DNA of 64,000 nucleotides from Cryoendolithus antarcticus (lineage: Eukaryota; Ascomycota; Dothideomycetes; Cladosporiales; Cladosporiaceae), in the NCBI GenBank assembly GCA_002077065.1, contig NAJO01000019.1:857268-921267 (forward strand), read 5' to 3'. How positions within the stretch are numbered: position 1 is the stretch's first letter; each line of letters starts with the position of its first letter. Positions 33,219-43,495 of this stretch are shown one piece after another. The position numbers and the translations under genes were made by a program. The notes beneath the pieces are model-generated. The model was not told the DNA's origin. It ran no database searches and was given only the letters and a program-made list of their open reading frames with translations.

Positions 33219-36200
33219 TCCTGGCGTTGACACTTCCCTCTCCCTCCTACACCCACACGCCTTCCACATCGGCATACGGCCACAATACGTCGACAGCATC
33301 CGCCCTCAGGCGTCAGGCAGCCGGCTTCTCGTCATGCGACGCAGGCTCCGACAACACTCTGCAACCTAAATTCGATACATCCGACACCGATCTGCGACGC
33401 GATAGCATGACAGACACCTTCCGCCATTCCGCCACACATCCTGTTCAGGACTATCGACACGCGGCGCCGAATGGCGTCGTACCCCACCCAGAGTTTTCGC
33501 ACCGCACGGCGCAGCCGACCGAGAGCACCGGCGATGATGAGGCAATCAACTGCTTCTGCGGCAACAACGAAGATGACGGTAACACAGTGCAATGTGATGG
33601 CTGCAATACCTGGCAGCACATTTCGTGTTACTATCCCCACTTTGGCAATAGTTCGCTCGACGATCTCAGCCACTGGTGTGAAGACTGCAGACCGCAGACA
33701 CAGAGCGACCGCCATGCCGCGTTCATTGCACAGAAGGAGGCTAACGAGGAGAAGTACGGACCTCAACACAACGGCGCCAAGCGACCAGCCGGCAACAAGT
33801 CCACGGTCAAGATAAGTCATAAGAAGAAGGTCAAGGACACTGCTGCGCCAGCGACGACGAATGGCTGGCCACCAGAGCGACATACGGCAAGTCCGCGCGA
33901 TCAGCCGCCACCTTCGAAACGACCGAAGACAAGTCATCGCCCATCGAACTCCGTCGCGCAGGCCTCTATAGCCGGTCAGTCACGCAAACGGAACGGATCC
34001 AGTGTTCATCATCGTCGGAGTGTCTCACAGTCACCGGAGATCATCATTCCGATGTACTCGGAGGAGTTCCTGCGTGCCTACCGCGAGGATAACTACAGCG
34101 TGCCCAGCAGCAATGTTGCGGGGGTCGCTATCTACGAGGCATTCACGATCTGGGTGGGCGACCAGGAAGAGGTGGCCAAAATCACGGACGGCGCACAACT
34201 CGGTGACATCTTCATGCGATGGGACGGTGCGCCTGAGCTGTTGTCAGCGCAAACGGAAGTCGAAATCCAAGAGAGGGTGGATCCGAACTTCGTCACAGCC
34301 AACAATCGATATGCAGCCTGGAAGTGCTTGGTTGCTGTACAACCCTTGGCACCTCAGGCATGTATCGGTGAGCTGCGAGGTCACATCCAGTACGCCGACG
34401 AGTACAAGCAGGACCCTGTGAATCGTTGGGCTTCGCTGGTCCACCCGGAGCCTTTCGTCTTCTTCCATCCGCAACTACCAGTATGCATCGACGCTCGAAG
34501 CGAGGGGACTGACGTGCGATACATACGACGAAGCTGTCATCCGAATGCCGAGCTGAAGATCATTATCACCAACCAGGCCGACTACCACTTCTGCTTCATG
34601 GCCATCCGCGACATTGAAGCCGGCGACGAGATCACCATCGAGTGGGGTGCTGCTCCGCGGCCACAGGCCAGGGTGTTCCAGGCGCAAGACGGGACAACGA
34701 CATCCTTTGCGCCAGGCGTTTCACTATGGGCCTCGACAGTGCTCGCCAACTGCGGTCCCTGCGCTTGTGGTCATCCAAGAGATGTCTGCTTGATGGCTCG
34801 GATGGACAGACGGGGTGAGGTGATCAGCATAGAGGACACAGTGAAGGTGCCAAAGACTGGTGCGAAGAGGAGGAAGGTCGGACAGCACATCTCTCCGCTC
34901 AACACACACTCGGTCAACAGTCGATCCGGCAGCGAGATTCGAAGAGCCGATCAGGAAGAGGAGCCATCCGATTCGCGATCAGCTTCCGACTCTGTGGATC
35001 GAGACTCGGCCAGTCGCGACATCACACCAAACACACACTACAGCACAAATGGCATGTACGAGATGTCCGAACGGGAGCGGCGAAAGGTCGCGAAAGAGGA
35101 GGAGCTGTTCAACAAGCAAGCGGAGGAGGGTCTGATCAAGCAAAAGAAGAAGCGCAGCAGCGCAGGATCGACACTGAACACACCGAGTGCGACCAGCTCG
35201 AAGCAGCTACATCTGCCCACGGCACCTGCGTCGCGGCATGTTGATTTAAGACCTGCCGCTCTTCCCTCCGCCAAACCAACGAACAACCGGCGACCAAAGC
35301 CTCCCCCCACCATGAAAGCAACGGTCTCCAAGCAAACGGCGAAGCCTGTTCCACCACTTCCACGGCCGGTGTATGTCAACGCTGACGTGCAATGCGATAT
35401 GGATGCTGACGACATTGCGGCTCGAACACCGCCTCCGAGATCCTCACGACCCTACACCTCGAACCGTCAACGCTTGCTTGATAGGTGTGCGAAGAACAAT
35501 GCGAAGCATCGGGAAGCACTATCGAAGGCGCGATCACACAAAGAACCCACCACAGAAAGCTCACCGACCACCAGAGACATGGTTATCCGCCCGTCCTCGT
35601 CCTCGTCGTCTCAGGGTTTCGGCAATATCGAGAGGCCTCATCGCAGCATAAGAGCATCAGACGAGGACATTGAGATGCACGATGAGATCGATGGCGTAGA
35701 GCGCAAGTCGGAGCACACGAAGGCACCAAAAGCAGAGAGCGACAGTATGGCAGATACAGCCATATCCGGTGAACCTACAGCGCATGCAGCTCCGACGCCT
35801 CCTGCACCGCCCTGGCCTGCAAAATTCGATATCGACACGATTTCTTCACAGAAGTCGACGCCCGGCAAACCACACCATATGCACCTGATCATGCCGCCAC
35901 CCCAGAGCAACCCTTTCGCCGCTGCCAACAACCTGGAAACTCCACTCAGCACCGCTAGTGCCACCACACCTAATCTCCTCAACACCGGCATCGCCGCCTC
36001 CCCCGCATCTCTCGGACCCTTGACCGGCGCACCCATCTTCTCGCCCTCAGTCGTCGCATCAGTGAATCCGTCACCAGCCCGCAAGAAGCTAAGTCTGAGC
36101 GACTACACGCGTCGCACAAAGGCTAAAGACAAGGAGCCGGAGTCCACGAAGGCTGAGCGCGATAGCTCGCCCATGTCGGCGACTTCGACGACTGTGCCCG

Positions 36201-36307
36201 CGCTGCTGGCTAGTGCGTCTGAGCTTGGCAGGGTGCAGGAAAGTGGGAGTGCGGTTTTGGAAGAGGATGTGAAGATGGAGAATAGTGGGTCTGCGGGAGT
36301 GACATGA
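33219..36307 (+). CDS. set3: Set3-type PHD finger and SET domain protein (histone deacetylase complex subunit)
   Basis: Chromatin protein homologous to yeast Set3, the scaffold of the Set3C deacetylase complex; its PHD finger binds methylated H3K4 in yeast. The PHD finger (NCFCGNNEDDGNTVQCDGCN...HWCEDCRP, a Cys4-His-Cys3 pattern) lies 107-155 residues into the frame. Basic low complexity follows. The SET domain is at about 360-480 (DVRYIRRSCHPNAELK, AGDEITIEWG). A long Ser/Pro-rich tail runs to about 1026. The frame has no ATG before 33407, inside the conserved-looking N-terminus (TLPSPSYTHTPSTS at 33230). A good acceptor (branch CCTGAC, TGCGCAG ending at 33218) suggests a short upstream exon I could not fix. 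The SET domain of this class is not known to methylate. Confidence 0.9.
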
Positions 36308-36702
36308 TGGCAGTAAAGAAGAAGGGCAAGTAAAGTTTCCGTCAGCATATATCAGCACTGAGAGAAGCGGAGCAGAGAAGCTCTGGGTCATTGAATGAAA
36401 GTTTCCTAAGAGCGAGGCTTTTCCCTCTACTACAACTGTGCAGTTCTCGTTCTGTGTGGGTGGTGCAAGGCAAGTCGAGACTGCTCTGTTGCCCGAAGAT
36501 GTGAGGTTATTACTTTACCGACACCACGAAACACCCAGCCACCACGGTACGTGGCGTGGCAAACATGGTACGCACGTGTGGGAAAGCAAAGTAGCACAGT
36601 TTCATGCATGAATTGGCTCTCCATGTCCCCCCTCCTGCTGACACGCACTATCGCAGCCATCTTCATCGATGCATACCCAACCCTCCCCAAAACCCCTGAC
36701 AA
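36308..36702. other. 3' region between convergent set3 and membrane-protein genes
   Basis: 395 bases between two stop codons of convergent genes. No other feature was recognised. Confidence 0.45.
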
Positions 36703-38104
36703 TCACCCACTTCCCCCTTCTTCTTTCCGCACAGCCGGCACTTCACTCCCACCTAGCTCCGCCACTTCCCTGCTCGGAGGCTGGTATGCGCGGTAGACTG
36801 GTGCGCTGTCTTCCGGGACACTCCCCATAGTCATGCCCTGACCCTGCTGCAACTCCGGTCTCATGAGGGGATGCACACTCGAGTGCTGGCCCGGCCGTAA
36901 GCCGCTCCCTGGTGTCCACCAAGTTGGCTGTTGCGGACCTGCAGGCTGCTGAAGCTCTGATACCGTGGACCACCGATCCGTACTCCCTGCCATCGGCGAG
37001 ACGGAACTCGCCGACTTGCCGTTACTCTGCGGACTTCCCATGCCCCCTGCTGCTGCGGCGATCTTCTGTTTCGCCTCATACCCGCCCATCGGTCCCTCTA
37101 GCTCGTTCAGTGGCTTGGTTTCGGCAACTGGGTAGGAGTCGAGTTCAGGCCTGCCATCCTTGTACGGGTCTTCGCCACCGTGATGGGCGTACATATCTGT
37201 AGCGCCCGCCGAGCTGGTCTCGGGGCTGAAGAGTTGGGGGTTGAATTTGGCGTATTTGGCTTTGCGGCGGCGACGAAACAGCAGGAACGCGACGAGGGCG
37301 CAGATGAGAAGGAAGAAGGTTACGCCTACCGCAGGCCCGACAATTGGCGCAAGGGAGTGGGCAGCGGGAGCGGCTGTGGCTGATGAGGTAGTGGCCGAGG
37401 GCGTGTAGATGAGGGTGCGGACCTGGGTTATCGTTATCGAAGATGCGCCGGAGGAGGTAGGCGTGGAGACTATGACTATTGTGGAGGTCTGCGCAGTGGT
37501 AGGTAAGGACGATGCTGTTGTTGCTGATTGAGTCGTGCTCTGACTTGCTGTCGAAGCGGATATGGTCGAGGTAGTTCCCGCCGTGATCGTAGTCGAGGAG
37601 CTGGTGATCCCAGCGGAAGACGTGACAGGCGTCCTCGGCGCAGTCGTGGATATGAGGGCTATCTGCGTGCCCTGCGCGAGATCAAAGCTCGTAGCAGCCT
37701 TGTTGCAGCAGTTGCCGCTCACGCGGTTCCAGTCGCAACAGTATGTGTTGCCATCGCATTGTAAGATCGCCTCGTTGCCGCCCGCTGTGCCATCTGGAAG
37801 AGTGTCAGCGTCTGACTCCGTACACTTGCTAGCCATAGTACGCACTGTATAAGCAGAAGTCCGGACAAGAGCTGCCCCAAAACTGATCCGTACACGTATG
37901 GCGCTCAAAGTAGTTCTCGTTCTCAAGGTAGCAGAGGCCGTTGGAGAGGCACTGCCAGTTCAACGGACAGCAAGCACCTCCCTCGCTCGAGCAAGGATAG
38001 TCAATCGTGGACAAGTCGCCGTTGGGGTAGTAGCAGTTCTGAGCAAGAGCTTTCGAGGGCAGGAGAAGCAGAAGGTGAAGCGCGAATAGTGCGCGCTGTG
38101 CCAT
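36703..38104 (-). CDS. Secreted Cys-rich ectodomain with mucin-like stalk and one membrane span
   Basis: Exon 1 is 38104-37846 and exon 2 is 37793-36703, with a 52-bp intron (GTGCGT, branch GCTGAC, acceptor CCAG); 449 aa. The layout is a signal peptide (MAQRALFALHLLLLLPSKAL), then a Cys-rich domain of about 120 residues. Its pattern is NCYYPNGDLS..YPCSSEGGACCPLNWQCLSNGLCY...CTDQFWGSSCPDFC, and it resumes after the splice as ILQCDGNTYCCDWNRVSGNCC. A Ser/Thr-rich stalk of about 110 residues follows, then one membrane helix (GVTFFLLICALVAFLLF) and an RRRRKAK stop-transfer. A cytosolic tail of about 190 residues is rich in Pro and Gln. This is the architecture of fungal surface sensors (Wsc/Mid2-like) and of small receptor-like proteins common in Pezizomycotina. 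The ectodomain is not a WSC domain. Ligand and role are unknown. Confidence 0.85.
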
Positions 38105-39108
38105 GTTCCCGGTGTGCGCGACGGCGGAAAGAGTCACAGGAGATCCTTATGCGATCATCCCAATGGGTTTACGGTGGGTGATGGAGGCGGAGTGATCCGT
38201 TCAGAGGCTGCACGGGAATTGCCGCGTCTCTCGAGATGTGAGGCGTCACTCTAACGCTCTTTCCAATCTGGCTGTGCCAGTGAGCCTTGTCGGTGCTGCA
38301 CCACGGAGAGCGCTGCTGGAAGGCGTCTTTGAGAATCTAGACAAGTCTCTCTCTAGACTAGCATCAAGCGCGCATGTCACAGCAGCTTGCTTGGTAGATG
38401 CGCCGCAGGGTGGTGGACTATGGGAGAGAGGATGGTAACACCAATGACGCAGCTGTGTTTGCTGCGCAGGACCAAGGTAGTGAAGTAAGAAAGGCAAGTG
38501 TGAAGTAGCGACCGGTGGCCAAGCCTGATGTGGCACCTAGCTCTGAACGGAAGGAGCAGAGGTGAGGTGAGGTGAGGATGAGGCTGAGCAGCAAAGTGAA
38601 CATTGAGCTACACACCTCCCATGTATCATTCATGCAAACCACTGCACCGCTATACCAGCCTCGGCATATCAATCAATAGTCTCGCAGCTCTTGACTGCGC
38701 CGCGCGGATGCTTGCAGATGTGTATGCTGCTATCCGTGTCTTGGCATACTGGAAAGAGCAACAAGGCTGCGGTACAGCCTCGCGCATGCGCATTGACTGA
38801 GCCGTGCGTGAGAGCTACACTTCTTGGTGCTTGACTTAGGCTTGGAGGTATGTATTCGCACACTAGAGCGTCAGATCTTCATCATCGTACGTCTTCGACG
38901 ACAGCTTTGCTATAGGTATCAGTAGGAATGCTTGTCTGCTCTAAGGATCAGTCTTACAACTTGCAACATGACGAGACATTGAAAACATACCATCTCTGAC
39001 TCTCATGTCCGCAGAGAAAAAGCCTGTGGGTCTATGACACACGCCAGCACCCAATCCAGCAGAGCCGGACGTCCTCTGGGAGAAATCTTCACCTGCATTT
39101 CCGCTGCT
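38105..39108. other. Intergenic region, about 1 kb
   Basis: Promoter of the minus-strand membrane-protein gene plus the 3' region of the Mob gene. Only short overlapping frames are present. Nothing was recognised. Confidence 0.45.
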
Positions 39109-40614
39109 TCAATCCTCTACACTGATATTGGCTTCTTCTGCAGCACCAGCTGCCGGTTCAGGCGCCGTTGCCTTCACCTCTGCCTCATCCTGCGCACTGG
39201 TATCTGCATCTGCACTTTCACTCTGTGACGTGCCAATCGGGCTCTTCGACTCGTTCAACACAGAAGCAGTAGCCGTCTCCTCCTCGGTCTCTCCCACCTC
39301 TACGACCGTGACTTCGGGTATATCCTCCTGCTCAGCTTCAACTTCCACACTCGTCTCCTGCTTAACCTCGCTCTGCTCAACGTCACGAAACGGCTTGATA
39401 GTATCACTCCGTGTGACGCCCAGATCCGGATCCGCCTCTTCATCGACCGGCGACTTCTCCTCGTCCTTGGCTGGCGCATCATCATCAGCTTCAGATTTCT
39501 GCTCAACGGGCAGCATCGTAGCTGCACGCTCAAGATCTGGCTTGGCTGGCGATTCATACTCCTCCTCCGCCTCCTCAGCAATGCTTGTCGTGATAGGCGG
39601 TGCCATGTCGCTTTTCGTGTGCCTGTGCCGCCTCGTCGTCTCCCCCATTGCGATAATCGTGTTGCCAGCGGGCTCCTGCTCTCCGCCATCATCCGCACCA
39701 TCCTGCCGCCGCAGCAAGCTCGGCATCATAGGCGCTTGCTGGTCCTCCCGACCCACCTCCTCCCTCGGCTCCAGCCCCTCAGCCTCAGGCGGTATGGTGT
39801 AATTCTCCTGCTGTATCAAGCCATACACATCGCACACCGTCTTGAAGAACACATACAGTCCCGTCTTCCCCTCCACTCGCCAAAACACTTCCCGATGCTG
39901 AAACCACGCGTGCGCATATATCCTATACACGCGCCTAAAAATATTCGTAATCTCCTTCATCTGCTGATTGAGCATCTTGTCGCCCTGCGTGCCGCCTGTG
40001 CCGAGGTTCAGGCGGCTGGGAAAGAGCTTAGAGTTGCAGAGGGTGCTGGCGGCCCAGTCGAGCGTGTGGCAGCAGTAGTCTATGGCTGCGCAGGATTTGG
40101 GCGGGTCGTGAACGGCGCAGAGGTATTGCCATTCGCTGGCGCGCATTTCGAAGCAGGTTTGTGGGGAGCAGGGGGGGTCGTCGGTGAAGAGGGCGATGAT
40201 GATGCCATTGGTCTTTTGGATGAGGTGGCGGGCGAGCTCGTACAGCCAGATCTCTTTGGCTGTGCCTGGGGGAGGGTGGGCGAGTTCGAGAGCGATTTCG
40301 GGAGTGATTGGAACGGTGTGGGCGGACGCGGAGGTGTCCGGTTGGGGATGGGTGTGGTGGTAGTGGAGAGCTTTGAGGTGTTCGGTCAACTGGAAGGCGG
40401 AGTCGATCTCCTGCAAGTCGACTAGTGGTGGTCCCTCTGCCATGTCGTCTGCTTTGGTGCCAGGCCGTATGCGTCGCGAAGCGCCCGAGTCTCCATTGCG
40501 GGTATGAGAGAGGAAGTTGCCCGCGAATAGTGAGAGGCCAGGCGATGTTTGGTCCTCTGCTATTGGTGGTGGCGATGGTAGCCGCGGCGAGGACGAGGGC
40601 GACACTGCAGCCAT
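39109..40614 (-). CDS. Mob1/phocein family protein
   Basis: Adaptor of the Mob family, which bind NDR/LATS kinases (Mob1, Mob2) or sit in STRIPAK (phocein/Mob4). The 501-aa protein is read from the ATG at 40614; a TTG 13 codons upstream also keeps the frame open but is not a likely start. The Mob domain covers about 70-260. The zinc site is complete: CSPQTC (C-X4-C) near residue 145 and HAWFQH (H-X4-H) near 235. Other family marks are EWQYLCAVHDPPKSCAAIDY and IFRRVYRIYAHAWFQHREVF. The CAVHDPPKSCAAIDYCCHTLD stretch looks nearer the phocein/Mob4 branch than Mob1, which is a judgement by eye. The C-terminal 240 residues are acidic, Glu/Thr-rich and disordered. It is divergent from the aminopeptidase gene, with 331 bases between the starts. 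Confidence 0.85.
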   Translation of the reverse strand: MAAVSPSSSPRLPSPPPIAEDQTSPGLSLFAGNFLSHTRNGDSGASRRIRPGTKADDMAEGPPLVDLQEIDSAFQLTEHLKALHYHHTHPQPDTSASAHTVPITPEIALELAHPPPGTAKEIWLYELARHLIQKTNGIIIALFTDDPPCSPQTCFEMRASEWQYLCAVHDPPKSCAAIDYCCHTLDWAASTLCNSKLFPSRLNLGTGGTQGDKMLNQQMKEITNIFRRVYRIYAHAWFQHREVFWRVEGKTGLYVFFKTVCDVYGLIQQENYTIPPEAEGLEPREEVGREDQQAPMMPSLLRRQDGADDGGEQEPAGNTIIAMGETTRRHRHTKSDMAPPITTSIAEEAEEEYESPAKPDLERAATMLPVEQKSEADDDAPAKDEEKSPVDEEADPDLGVTRSDTIKPFRDVEQSEVKQETSVEVEAEQEDIPEVTVVEVGETEEETATASVLNESKSPIGTSQSESADADTSAQDEAEVKATAPEPAAGAAEEANISVED

Positions 40615-40945
40615 AGTGAGGTGTATGAGTGTTCTAAACAGCAGTACAGCCAAAGGTCGAAGTTGAAGTCGCGTTGGTGAACTTCTCGGCGTGAAGCTCG
40701 ACAGATGGCTTCTCAGTTCTAACTACACGATTACTTGCGCTTTTATCCCACAGGCTGCAGGCGTGGGCTTTCAGAATCTACTGCGGTGAGAGACCCCAGC
40801 TACGAGTGCACTATCCACTGCAGTAGACTCTGCCAATTGATCTACCCTCTTCCTTGCCTATCCATACACCTCACCATTGTCTTGGCATTCGAAGCTCTCC
40901 ACTTCAGCTCATGTGCACATTATACCTGTACATCGATGTAATCGC
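40615..40945. other. Divergent promoter of the Mob and aminopeptidase genes
   Basis: 331 bases between two start codons on opposite strands. Pyrimidine-rich toward the aminopeptidase start. No clear TATA or factor site was singled out. Confidence 0.4.
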
Positions 40946-42997
40946 ATGTCCTTTCGTACGTCTCCTTTCGTGAGGTGCCTAGCAGTGTCCCGTCTCAAGC
41001 CCGCCTGCGCGAGCTTCCGCCCTCCAAGCTCAATTCGGTTCGGACACAGGTACAGCTCGCTTGCACAGGATCGCACTATGGTCACCAAGCTCAACATGCC
41101 CCAGGAGAGTCAATCGACACTTGTCTTCCAGACTGCTCGTCGTGACCCAAACACCTTGTCTAACTACGACGCCTGGCGGACGACTTACACCACCGCTAAC
41201 TTCAACATCGACTTTGACCAAAAGCGCCTGTGGGGTATCGTGATCCTGAACCTCAAGAAGCTGGCAGGGCACGACCAAGTCGTCTTGGACACGTCTCACC
41301 TGAGCGTTTCTAGCGTTCGTGTTGATGACGCTGATGCGGAGTGGGATCTCGCGACCAAACGCACCGAGCCCTATGGATCAGCACTTACGATCACGCTACC
41401 GGGGGTGACTGCTTCCAAGGCCAATGAAATTACGGTCGTTGTCGAAGTCGCGACCACCAAAGATTGCACGGCACTGCAGTGGATGACTCCAGCGCAGACG
41501 AGCAACAAGAAGCACCCTTACATGTTCAGCCAATGTCAGGCCATCCACGCTCGTTCCCTGCTGCCCTGTCAAGATACGCCAGACGTGAAGTCAACATATA
41601 CGTTCAATCTGCGCTCGCCCTTGCCAGTCCTGGCATCTGGACTGCCTACGAAAGTCAGCGATTTCCGCGCTGGCAAAGACGGTCAGCCAGGTACCTTGCT
41701 GTACAGCTTCCAGCAAGACGTGCCCATGCCCTCATATCTCTTCGCTTTGGCGAGTGGAGACATCGCATCCGCAGCAATCGGTCCCCGATCAACGGTCTAT
41801 ACCGGGCCCGAAGAGCTCAAAGACTGCCAATGGGAGTTCGAAGCCGATACCGAGGAGTACATCCAGATCGCCGAGAAGCTCGTATACCCGTACGAGTGGA
41901 CGACTTACAATGTGCTCGTCCTGCCGCCCAGTTTTCCGTATGGCGGTATGGAGAATCCGCAGACAACCTATGCTACCCCCACACTCATATCTGGCGATCG
42001 GCAAAACGTGGACGTAATAGCCCATGAATTATCACATTCGTGGTCGGGAAATTTGGTGAGTTGCGCGAGCTGGGAGCATTTCTGGCTTAATGAAGGCTGG
42101 ACGACCTATCTCGAACGTCGTATCCAAGCAACAGTACACAAAGACGATCGGTACCGGGATTTCAGCGCCCTGCTCGGCTGGAAGGCGCTCAGCGACAGTA
42201 TCGCGCAGTTTGGAGAAGGTCACGAGTTCACGAAGCTAATGCCAAATCTTGAGGGCAAGGATCCTGACGACGCGTTCTCGAGTGTACCGTACGAGAAGGG
42301 CTTCCTGTTCTTGTACTACCTGGAGAAGCTAGTAGGCCAGGAGAAGTGGGATCCGTTCATCAAGCATTACTTCACCACGTTCAAGTTCAAGTCCGTAGAG
42401 ACGAGTGAATTCAAGAACTGCTTGTACGACTACTTCGAGAAGAACGACGAACCTGGCTATTTCAAATTGGTGTCCAAGGTGCAGTGGCACAAATGGCTGA
42501 GCGAACCTGGCTTCCCGCAAAAGCCTAATTTCGACACTTCGCTCGCGGATGTATGCTATGATTTAGCCAAGAAGTGGCAATCACTCGATGACAAATCAAG
42601 CTTCAAACCCACCAAGAGCGATCTTTCATCCTTCACTGGCCAACAGATCTATGTCTTTCTCGAGGCCCTGCAAGACTCCCCTACGCCCCTACCAGCCAAG
42701 TCGGTCGCGCTCATGGGTAGCACGTATGCCTTCGAGAAGTCAAAGAACGTCGAGATCGTCTCTAGATTCTATGTCCTCGCTCTCCGAAGTAAAGCCGATA
42801 AATACTACGGCGATGCTGCCGCTCTTGCAGGGAGCGTGGGAAGGATGAAGTTCGTAAGGCCACTCTATAAGGAGCTTCTCAAGGTCAAGCCAGAGCTCGC
42901 CAAGCAGACATTCGAGAAGAACAAGGACTTCTATCATCCGATTTGCCGGGGGATGATTGAGAAGATTCTAGCGAAGGAGAAGGGAAGTAGTGCGTGA
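40946..42997 (+). CDS. Leukotriene A4 hydrolase-type aminopeptidase (M1 family)
   Basis: Zinc aminopeptidase with possible epoxide hydrolase activity, as in yeast Lap2 and vertebrate LTA4H. No intron; 683 aa from the ATG at 40946. The M1 core is clear: FPYGGMENPQ exopeptidase motif, the zinc site HELSHSW with the downstream Glu in NEGWTTYLE, and the C-terminal helical domain ending near KILAKEKG. The conserved domain opens at RRDPNTLSNYDAWRTTY. Upstream of it are two possible starts. The ATG at 40946 gives a 44-residue leader rich in Arg and Ser with a single Asp near its end (MSFRTSPFVRCLAVSRLKPA), typical of a mitochondrial presequence. The ATG at 41078 (MVTKLNMPQ) gives a 639-aa cytosolic form. 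A TTG further up at 40877 is rejected. Confidence 0.93.
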   Translation: MSFRTSPFVRCLAVSRLKPACASFRPPSSIRFGHRYSSLAQDRTMVTKLNMPQESQSTLVFQTARRDPNTLSNYDAWRTTYTTANFNIDFDQKRLWGIVILNLKKLAGHDQVVLDTSHLSVSSVRVDDADAEWDLATKRTEPYGSALTITLPGVTASKANEITVVVEVATTKDCTALQWMTPAQTSNKKHPYMFSQCQAIHARSLLPCQDTPDVKSTYTFNLRSPLPVLASGLPTKVSDFRAGKDGQPGTLLYSFQQDVPMPSYLFALASGDIASAAIGPRSTVYTGPEELKDCQWEFEADTEEYIQIAEKLVYPYEWTTYNVLVLPPSFPYGGMENPQTTYATPTLISGDRQNVDVIAHELSHSWSGNLVSCASWEHFWLNEGWTTYLERRIQATVHKDDRYRDFSALLGWKALSDSIAQFGEGHEFTKLMPNLEGKDPDDAFSSVPYEKGFLFLYYLEKLVGQEKWDPFIKHYFTTFKFKSVETSEFKNCLYDYFEKNDEPGYFKLVSKVQWHKWLSEPGFPQKPNFDTSLADVCYDLAKKWQSLDDKSSFKPTKSDLSSFTGQQIYVFLEALQDSPTPLPAKSVALMGSTYAFEKSKNVEIVSRFYVLALRSKADKYYGDAAALAGSVGRMKFVRPLYKELLKVKPELAKQTFEKNKDFYHPICRGMIEKILAKEKGSSA

Positions 42998-43495
42998 TGT
43001 AGCGTATGTACCGCTTCTCAAGAGATTCGGAAATGCTGCTTCTGCTCGTATCATCTAAGTCCGTGATGTCGAAGTACTATGCACACCATGTATGAGAGGC
43101 TGGGTACAATCCAGTATCCTCCGAGGACTCACACTCCTCCCCCATCAGCTCTGCATCACATCCCGTCATCACAATGTCCGGAATACGAGTCTAAGGGAGA
43201 TCAGACTTCTGTAGAAAGCGGACTCTGTGGACTCCATGCCCATGACTCCGATAGTACTTACTGAGATTGCAGATGACAAAGACCATGTGGTAAGGACTGC
43301 GTTGAGGGATTATATACGAAACAGAGGTAATGACCATAAGACACGAAGCTCTACAGCCCGGCCCATCTTGCGAAAAGAAAAACCATCCCAAACTCCCCTT
43401 CCGCCCTGCGATTGCTCGCTACATGTACCGAAGTACTCGTAATTCAATTACTCTCTCATCCCGTCAAGCCACTAGTGATTCAGTCCCGGAAACCT
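42998..43495. other. 3' region between convergent aminopeptidase and DUF3494 genes
   Basis: 498 bases between stop codons of convergent genes. No gene or repeat was recognised. Confidence 0.45.

Noticed and set aside
39619..40425. A 268-codon plus-strand frame inside the Mob gene
   Set aside because: Antisense to the conserved Mob domain with its zinc site; composition is that of a shadow frame.
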